Assembly: GCA_010645155.1 (NCBI GenBank)
Contig: CM021317.1
Span: 588,074-652,073 of the forward strand
Origin: Tigriopus japonicus
Lineage: Eukaryota; Arthropoda; Copepoda; Harpacticoida; Harpacticidae
Length of the DNA: 64,000 bases
Reading direction: 5' to 3'
In this document: positions 57,801 to 64,000 of the stretch, piece after piece
Layout of the letters: the number at the start of each line of letters is the position of its first letter
Position numbering within the stretch: position 1 is the stretch's first letter
Translations under genes and position numbers: made by a program
Notes under the pieces: generated by a model
The model's database searches: none
Told to the model about the DNA's origin: nothing
Seen by the model: the letters and a program-made list of their open reading frames with translations, nothing else

Positions 57801-60800
57801 TCATCCGGATAGGGAACATTCAAGTAGTGAACCAGCACGATATCCGGATTCTAGGAAATAAGAGCAATGAGGTAGTGAACTCACTCACGTTGTATGAAAC
57901 GTGTCAAGGACTTTTTTACAATACCTGCAGAAGCCAATAGCATCGTCGGTGGAATGTGGGGAGAATAGCTGAATGAACATAGCAACCATAAATGCACTGG
58001 AACAAGAGAGGAATCAGGATAAAGGAATTGCCTATTTGTAAATAGAACACACTCCATGAAGAGCTTTATTTAATTATTCCAGCATCAAAGACAAATAAGT
58101 TGCAGTGTAAATGCACGTCATTGATTTTTTGAATTCAACATTCAATGTCCTATGACGACAGATTTGGTAAATTACACCACTTCGAATGACATGTAGTAAA
58201 TTTAACATTTTAATGGCCTGTTTAATGTGCTCGTCCATGTCTCATGAAATATAGCCCGATAATAGCTCCAATAACTGTGCAAACAAAAAGGGGTGTAAAG
58301 AACCAAAGTTTGTTCTCTGATAACTCAAGAACGTAGAGGATCTTAACTGCGAAGCCAGTTTGGACGCGTAACTTTTCGCTCAAATGGTATAAAAAGTTGG
58401 TTTTGTGAAAGCTTCACGCTCCTCTTTCAGAGCGGTATAATCATAAATATTTATCAAATTTGAGCCCCGTCTCGAAAACTGTTGCTTGAAATTGGCATGA
58501 ACCAACGAACAAATGGTTGGTTGGCTCCCTTCCTTTGGGTTCCATTCCACTGTATGTGTGTACCCCAATGCTCCATGTACCCACAATATACTGCTTGCGT
58601 CTCTCTTCTCCGAAAGAAATAAGAGATCCTTTGAAGGCACTTTTGAGCAAGAGAAAACTGAGGCTCAACTGAGGTCGCCCGAGGTTCATTTTCTCAAAGT
58701 ATAGAAGTAGTAGTAGTAGTAGTAGTAGTACTTGAACAAGAGATGCCTCGAGGTGACTCGCCGTAAAAAAACCTGGGTAAGGGGGAGTCGAAGCTGTTCT
58801 TTTGAGAAATGGTTTTAAAATTAAATCTCCCTGGAAAAGGAGGCAAGCAGGCAAGGCAGGCATTTTTTTTATCATCCTCTCCTTTTCTCCTCCCTGGTTG
58901 TTTTTAAATTTATTGGTTGTCCGAGAGAAAGAACAACAAGAAATATACGCCATAACTCTGGCGGAATTTCTCAATTACTTCAGATTCGAGTCGGAAGTCT
59001 GAACCAACCCGACTTTTGTCTTAGTTATGTACCTCCATTCCCTGGACTTTGAGCTTCATGTGGTCTTCTCGAGTGGTTTTACCATCTTTCCGCTTCTTCC
59101 AACAGTATCCATCGCGTCGATAACGAACCTTCTTTCTTGAATACAACAACATGGATCCACTTTTGGGCCTGAAAACAAAGTAAACCGAAGATCATGAGAG
59201 TAAGGCAGTGTAGTACTGTGTTTGGATGAGTTTCCACGTTTCTTAAACTTGGTCCGTTTTCTTCTATTCGTTTGTGGAGAGGGGTGTTTATCGGAACGAG
59301 GAACTGGAGAAGTGGGAATGAGTCGGAAAACTCACAGATGCTAGTTAGAGTCACTACTTAGTGTACTAATAATATGAGTGAGTATGGGCCTTTATCACGG
59401 GAACTTGGTTAGTCATGGGTAGGGATACTGTAGAGGTTTTGAGATTAATCCACTACTTACAAATACACATAGCTTAGCTACATTGTCTCTTCTCGAGGAT
59501 CTCTCTGACTAGCCAAATAATCCCAAGCCGAAATTGTGCAAGAAGACAAGGAGTGGAAAGGAAATTATTGGGATTTTTCTTCCTCCATCAGCCCTCTTTG
59601 CCTGTGTATCTATCCCCGATTCCTCTGTTGACTGAGTGGCGCCAGTGCTAGTGTAGGGTTGGCCTGGTCTGGACTGGTGTCCAAAGATTGAAGAGCTCAC
59701 AATTAGGCTTTTTGTCGGCAATTCTTTCTCGCTCATGGGGTTTTCTGGACCCGCGGAATTGTTCCGTGCAAAAGATCCCAGAACCGCCGTTCGTTCTTTC
59801 ACCCCTCGAAAGGCTCCCATTTGTCTTTTTCCCCTTCTCTCTTATTCTCTTTGTGTCTCTACTTAGAAGCAGTAGTAGTGCTGCTTATTTTTCCAGCCAT
59901 TTTCACACAGGCCAAGCTAGATGAAAGCAAATGATGTTGATGAGCAAAAATAATGTGTGTCTTGATGATACAACTCTCTCTTGACACTTGACAGCTGACA
60001 CATTGTTTGCATTCATAATTGGGTTTGCAATGTTGAACCTTTACATTATCGTGATGAAACATGGCTTGGATCCAATTACTGTCCTTGAGAACGAGAGGAC
60101 CAACTACGGTATGTAGCCCAGTAATACAATTCCATTCGACCATCTTTCTTTGATAACGTGTCCGTGTTTGTTTCGGTTCCTTGGGGCCAATCATTGCATA
60201 ATAACAGCAAAGGGAAAAATGAAATAAAAAAGAACATTGCTCTTTTTGTTCCTCGTAGTTTTTATGACGACCAATCCTCCGATCATGGATCACAAAGATG
60301 TTGATGACCCGCATTGCCAAAACATTAGCACAAAATGACACACAAATCTGCCAGCATAAGCAATTAAGTTGCTCTAAAAGAGTGACAAAAAAAAGCGAGA
60401 CACGAAAACTCGATGAAGACACGAAATCGCCTGAGCTACAAAGTGTGAATCCGAGGATAAACGAATTCACCACAACAATCATCAACGGCTTTCATTGATT
60501 CATATCATTTTTGCAATATTCGTTAAAGCACGTGTTTGGACAACGCAGCTTACTTAATCCATTATCTTCAATGGGATAAAGAGTCTTAGGTAAGAGCAAA
60601 ATGGATTTTTGGCCTTATATCGATCCCATCTTTCAATACGGCTTAGTATAATCATTGATCAAATTGGCATCGAAGGTCGATCGAAATATTCGATCACGAA
60701 TCAGGAAGCAAGAGTGTGATTGTGTCTCCAGATGGATTTCTTTCACAGCCATTGAAGTGACTGTTGTTGTTGTTATTGTTTTTAGCCGTCTGGATGGTTT

Positions 60801-62913
60801 GCCACTTGCGGTTTGGATTTGCGATCGTGGGCCTGAATCGCTGCTCATTCTTGGCCTACTCACTCACTGTTCGTTCCTCTTCTCTTCTGTTCTTTTCTCT
60901 TTCTATTCTCCCAAGATTTACAACCCCCAAAAGTTGTAAAGATAGAAAGTTTGGACTCCCCCTGATGTCGATGGTGGGCCGAAAGAGTAAGAAAAGAAGA
61001 AGCCGGTGAAGCAACTTTGGAGAAAGTACTGGAGAAATAGGAGCAGTNNNNNNNNNNNNNNNNNNNNNNNNNNNNNNNNNNNNNNNNNNNNNNNNNNNNN
61101 NNNNNNNNNNNNNNNNNNNNNNNNNNNNNNNNNNNNNNNNNNNNNNNNNNNNNNNNNNNNNNNNNNNNNNNNNNNNNNNNNNNNNNNNNNNNAAAAGAAG
61201 AAGCCGGTGAAAAAACTCTGGAGAAAGTACTGGAGAAATAGGAGCAGTGAAGAAGAAGCCCACGTACCCACCGGAGGCCAATGCCAAAGAGGTGGTTTCA
61301 TGTCTTCGTTGAGGGCAATTTCTTTTTGATTCCAGACTCAACTTTTGAAGGGAAAAAAAGTTGGCATAAGAAGTGGACTTGAATGGATATCAAAGTTTCC
61401 ATACCATGCACCACGCACACCACAGCTCCACTTACTAACTACTACATACGCTCCATGCTTTGTACTGTACGTCTGTCTGTACATGTGGTATTCAATCGTG
61501 CTCATCAGGCAGCAGGGCTTTTCTTGACTTTGAGAACGAACTCATCGGTTTCAAAACAGGAAGAGTATTTCCATATGAGAGACAGCTGAAAGTACATTTA
61601 TCCAAGGATGGCTCAAGCCAGGATTGCCTTCAAAATACGCACTGGGTCCGATTAGTACAATGGAAATTCATCGGAACAATATATTTGTAGCAAAAACCTC
61701 ACAACTTAGTACAATGATCGGACCCAGTGTGTATTTTTGAAATCCGTCCTGAAGTACAGTGGTTCCTTATTTATCCATATGCTGGAAATCTAAAAGAACG
61801 TCGAACTAGAGGTCTAGGAGAAATGACGCTCCCAAATTGTTTGTGATTCAACAAGCTTTTTGGCACCCGTCTTGCCAGACTGATAAAATGTTTCCAAAGC
61901 AAATCTCTTTTGACTGAGATATAGTGACATTTCTGTCCCTAGAACTTCACGTCGGACAAGTGGGCGTGGATCAAAGGTGGCCAAGACCGTGATTTACTGA
62001 GTCTGTTAATGTGCGATGGGCAGATTTTAAATGGCTTCATCAAACTTGTCACCAGCTTCAAGTCCGAAGTGGATTAGCTTTTATCATCCCCTTCGAGGGG
62101 GTGCACATTTTTCCATTGGCCAGGGTGTCACTATTTGCGTCCAAAATTAGGAAAAAATCAACAAATAACACTTTTGTCATGAGCAGTACAGATTCTTCAC
62201 CGCTCAATACTCAAATGCTCAAATACGATCGAACGTTTCTAGAGCAACAACACACAAAACACATTCCCAAAAGAATTTTGACTTGAAATCACAACTTGGT
62301 AACCTAAAACTTTCAATGTGCAATGGTGTTATTGCTAATCCTGTGCTTAAATATCCCAGCATTTTACTTGCAATTGTCAATCCTCCAAAACTTGAGCACA
62401 AAACCTCAATCATGGCAATCAACTTTGAACCCATTCTTTCTCTTCTTAACAATTAACCAAAAGCCTCTCTAAGAAAGCAAATTGAAACGTGCTTTGAAAT
62501 ATGTGTCAATCGTAAATCCCCTTTGCAATAAGTCTTATGGCTTAAGTTTATTTAAAGTCACTCTCTATACCGGACTTGAGTTTACAAATATCTTTACGCA
62601 CACATTTGACTTGAGGAGTTTTTCATAAGGCTATTTTTGTCATAGATCACTACCGTCAAGGTAAAATTGCGTCACCCTGAAATATAAACATACGTCCATT
62701 TTTCGATGTATGTCGATAGCCATTTAAGAATTCGATTGAAAAGCCAATGCGTGAAATAACAAACAAAAAATCATCAGAATCGTGTGAATGAGCCTAGAAT
62801 CACCTGGCATAACTTTGAACATCAATACTGGTTAATGGGCTTACCTGATTTTGACCTCTTTGGATAGCCAATCCTGATGCCTATCAAATGCAATCAGCAT
62901 GGAGGCAATTTCC
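45292..62913 (-). CDS. CAMTA: CAMTA, calmodulin-binding transcription activator (5' end outside window)
   Basis: Minus-strand exons found: 62846-62913, 59033-59168, 57925-57996, 57709-57850, 56558-56604, 56172-56477, 55968-56105, 55387-55904, 54747-55308, 53592-53721, 53074-53513, 52740-52999, 52576-52678, 52289-52509, 51923-52207, 51577-51844, 51184-51513, 50916-51110, 50275-50465, 50138-50212, 45292-45828. Phases agree at every junction except the last. Domain order is that of CAMTA: CG-1 DNA-binding domain, long low-complexity middle, TIG/IPT domain, ankyrin repeats, IQ motifs. About 1675 residues are in the window. CAMTA proteins bind DNA through CG-1 and calmodulin through IQ motifs; fly Camta tunes rhodopsin signalling. 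The exon before 62913 must lie upstream of the window or be unseen. The 50138-to-45828 junction changes phase from 2 to 0, so at least one small exon was missed. Confidence 0.92.
45829..50137 (-). other. Large last intron of CAMTA
   Basis: 4.3 kb, AT-rich. It contains the fold-back element at 47950-48399 and should hide at least one small coding exon to reconcile phases. Short frames here (45990-46202, 47100-47345, 48429-48614, 48877-49173) have no recognisable homology. Confidence 0.5.
47950..48399. mobile_element. 450-bp fold-back element with 7-bp TSD
   Basis: The two arms are imperfect inverted copies (CAAGAAGCACGGAAATCATG on the left; CATGATTCCAGTGCTTCTTG on the right), with a tight central hairpin, CCCTTTTGTGGTAA and TTACCACAAAAGGG. 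CCTAAGT is repeated exactly on both sides (47943-47949 and 48400-48406). Confidence 0.75.
50138..51110 (-). other. CAMTA IQ-motif exons
   Basis: Successive calmodulin-binding IQ helices: AAQIIQKAYRSYKGRK, AAVVIQNYYRRYKQ, AATVIQNKYRIYCEHKR, AATCIQNYYRTYKEHR, then STPSSGLKRTYSQRRQ and HQAAKKIQQFMRK. From memory the last two blocks resemble insect Camta more than vertebrate CAMTA1. Confidence 0.92.
50509..50883. mobile_element. Repeat B copy 2, hAT-like ends, in a CAMTA intron
   Basis: The ends are CTAGTGATGTGTTTCGAA and, reverse-complemented, ACTGATGTGTTTCGAG. Flanking octamers ACAATAGA (50501-50508) and ACAATAGG (50884-50891) agree at 7 of 8. The interior matches the nested copy at 33853-34156. 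It lies between the exons at 50275-50465 and 50916-51110. Confidence 0.75.
52289..53721 (-). other. CAMTA TIG/IPT and ankyrin-repeat exons
   Basis: GGIKILVTGPWH starts the TIG/IPT fold (53592-53721), continuing into 53074-53513 (SSPVIFEYKP). Ankyrin repeats follow at 52289-52999: EEQNTLLHITAALGY, QEGFTPLMRACLNGKEETA and NYDGESCLDLA. The 53074-53513 exon holds a long polar insert before the ankyrins. Confidence 0.9.
53722..54746 (-). other. CAMTA intron between the middle region and TIG exons
   Basis: Phase-0 intron (CCAGAC/GTAAGT to TTCTAG/GGC). AT-rich; no nested gene or repeat recognised. Confidence 0.6.
54747..56105 (-). other. CAMTA low-complexity middle region exons
   Basis: Exons 55968-56105, 55387-55904 and 54747-55308 encode a long Asn/His/Gln/Ser/Gly/Pro-rich segment. 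A short acidic-hydrophobic stretch, FDVSLDPFNMLDEFSDLD, could be a transactivation motif (inference). It ends ELVQITDYSPEWAWPD, the family block just before the TIG domain. Confidence 0.85.
56605..57708 (-). other. CAMTA intron within/after the CG-1 exons
   Basis: Phase-1 intron after LKPM. Plus-strand frames at 56822-57462 are the longest but have no recognisable domain. Confidence 0.55.
57997..59032 (-). other. CAMTA CG-1 intron
   Basis: Phase-0 intron (ATGGAG/GTACAT to TTCCAG/TGC). It includes a (GTA)n microsatellite at about 58704-58731. The 177-codon minus frame at 58441-58974 looks accidental. Confidence 0.55.
58704..58731. repeat. (GTA)n microsatellite
   Basis: About eight consecutive AGT/GTA units in a CAMTA intron. 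Confidence 0.85.
60992..61248 (+). repeat. 56-bp repeat on both sides of an assembly gap
   Basis: AAAAGAAGAAGCCGGTGAA begins both copies (60992-61047 and 61193-61248), which end identically in GGAGAAATAGGAGCAGT. A partial further unit (GAAGAAGAAGCC) follows. The gap between them probably hides more units. Confidence 0.85.
61048..61192. other. Assembly gap (145 N)
   Basis: Run of N bounded on both sides by the same 56-bp repeat. Confidence 0.98.
61614..61756 (+). repeat. Fold-back repeat C, copy 2
   Basis: CAAAATACGCACTGGGTCCG and CGGACCCAGTGTGTATTTTT form the inverted repeat. It is homologous to 44518-44661 in opposite orientation, sharing CGGAACAATAT and TAGCAAAAA-type centres. Confidence 0.8.
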
Positions 62914-64000
62914 TGCAAACAGAAGAGAGAAGCAACATATAGAGACCATTGACATAGTACAAAAGCCGCCACTCAGAGACTACTTTCTCATTTTGGTCAG
63001 GTTCAAAACACAACGACGCTCTCTTGGTCCTTAGTGGGATGGACGGATGGATCTCTCTCTCTTATTCAAGGTTTCTGCTCGACTGACGATGTGAGTGAGC
63101 TGTGGACTCGTTTTGCTCTTGGTCCAAGGAACAAGGAAGACCAGGAGGATCAAGTCCAGTCAGGAAAACCAGAGGAGAGTGAGTTCTGATTGATAATGAG
63201 CTTCTCATTTCCCTCGAGATTCGAGACCCTTCATCACGCAGAGAGCTGTAGACCTCATCACGCCAATCATTGATATAGCCGCTTTGGACCCTCGCCAATC
63301 TCAGTTACACATACTTGACACGCTTCGAAACAAATTTTTGGTCAGATTGGATAGATAAGGTTTGATAAAAGTTGTAATGTAGAACTAATTCTGTACGAGG
63401 AAAGAGGTCAAACAACGACGTGTTAGAGGCCCTCTAGAGGATTGGCGCCTTGATTAGCTTTCAGGAGGTCTCTTCGGGACTAGCTAATTAGAAAGATCAC
63501 ACCCTCCTCAACAACGGACTGACGGAGGCGATTAATTCAGTAGCTCTTCACTCCCCGTCCATACTAATACCCTTGGATCCGTCAAACAGCCAATTAATTA
63601 TCCTCCAGTGTGTCTACCATTGTATCTCAGTGGCCGAGACTAAAATCCATCCTGCTCATGCCAAAGAGGCTTTTTTTGGCGGCCATTTCTGGCGGAGAAG
63701 GGCACATTTGGAGTGGAGGGAGGAGATTGCGAGTGACTCTTGATTTTGGTGGTCGTTCGTTTTCACAAAAGACCAAAGAAATCCCTTCATCGTCTTTGTT
63801 GTGTGTTCCCTCGTTTTTGTCAACAGCTTTATCGTTTGTTCGTTGGGTTGATGAAAGCGACGGATCCACTTCAATGTGGAAATGTCCATCGTCGTCTCAT
63901 CAGGAGGACTCGGAATTTCTCAAAGACCCTGGATTCCTTCTGCAAAGCAATCAGAAGTCGTCTCTGGTTTACTACATGAAAGGTCCTCAACACCCTTTTG
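62914..64000 (-). other. Upstream CAMTA intron or 5' flank; no exon recognised
   Basis: I looked on the minus strand for the start of the CG-1 domain (a Trp-Asn-Thr-Asn-Glu-like block) and did not find it. Frames at 62-63.9 kb lack coding signatures. The 5' part of CAMTA probably lies beyond the window. Confidence 0.5.

Larger units (their letters stand above)
59169..62845 (-). other. CAMTA CG-1 intron with gap and repeats
   Basis: 3.7-kb phase-2 intron. It holds a 56-bp repeat flanking an N gap (60992-61248) and fold-back repeat C copy 2. The longest frame (59859-60485, minus, 208 codons) is Cys/His/Phe-rich without a recognisable domain. Confidence 0.55.
57709..62913 (-). other. CAMTA CG-1 DNA-binding domain exons
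   Basis: Four exons read EIASMLIAFDRHQDWLSKEV, then PKSGSMLLYSRKKVRYRRDG with YCWKKRKDGKTTREDHMKLK, then CIYGCYVHSAILPTFHRRCY, then NPDIVLVHYLNVPYPDD and WTKEELISQLKPM. These are the almost invariant blocks of CG-1. The very N-terminal part of the domain is absent from the window. Confidence 0.95.

Noticed and set aside
58441..58974. 177-codon minus-strand frame in a CAMTA intron.
   Set aside because: Its Leu run comes from the (GTA)n microsatellite; no coding signature otherwise.
59859..60485. 208-codon open frame on the minus strand in a CAMTA intron.
   Set aside because: No recognisable domain, unusual Cys/His/Phe-rich composition and no splice or promoter support; likely chance.
1..64000. 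CRISPR arrays, bacterial operons, riboswitches, phage genes.
   Set aside because: The window is eukaryotic with introns and poly(A) signals; no regular spaced repeats or bacterial gene signals were seen.

Overview
This is a eukaryotic nuclear window. Genes are split by introns with GT-AG borders (one looks GC-AG), have AATAAA signals, and sit among non-autonomous DNA transposons. The proteins point to an arthropod: a Sevenless/ROS1-type receptor kinase, and a single CAMTA gene whose C-terminal IQ region reads like the insect form. Short introns, moderate GC and operon-like gene strings with splice-acceptor-like sites just before downstream start codons fit a crustacean, perhaps a copepod such as Tigriopus. 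That placement is inference. Exon borders were set by hand by requiring reading phase to agree across every junction; for most genes the total closes exactly on a stop codon.

Layout. 1-2280: a hAT-like element with a perfect 8-bp target duplication. 2325-2768: a small gene with TATA box, 5'UTR intron and poly(A) signal. 3845-9489 (minus): a tight string RAB5IF/RCAF1 -> TSSC4 -> MPLKIP/TTDN1 with 79 and 102 bp between coding regions. 12641-18947 (plus): GINS4 (SLD5) followed 131 bp later by MCM10, two replication-initiation factors. 18948-27370: repeat-rich spacer with an assembly gap inside a long inverted repeat and a candidate Inr+DPE promoter. 27445-36987 (plus): ROS1/sevenless homologue, 13 coding exons, 2472 aa. 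36988-41043: repeat-rich spacer. 41044-44894 (plus): an unrecognised secreted cysteine-repeat protein, 537 aa. 45292-62913 (minus): most of a CAMTA transcription factor gene, converging on the previous gene; its 5' exons lie beyond the window.

How the genes relate. GINS4 and MCM10 act at the same step, assembly and activation of the replicative CMG helicase. RAB5IF, TSSC4 and MPLKIP have no obvious shared pathway, as is common in trans-spliced operons. In both strings AATAAA follows the upstream stop and a pyrimidine-YAG site precedes the next ATG, the layout expected for spliced-leader trans-splicing.

Mobile DNA. At least seven elements start TAG or CAG and are flanked by matching or near-matching 8-bp duplications (hAT-like). 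Others are mariner-like with TA flanks, or fold-back palindromes. Several sit in introns, one next to a promoter and one 19 bp before a receptor-kinase splice acceptor.
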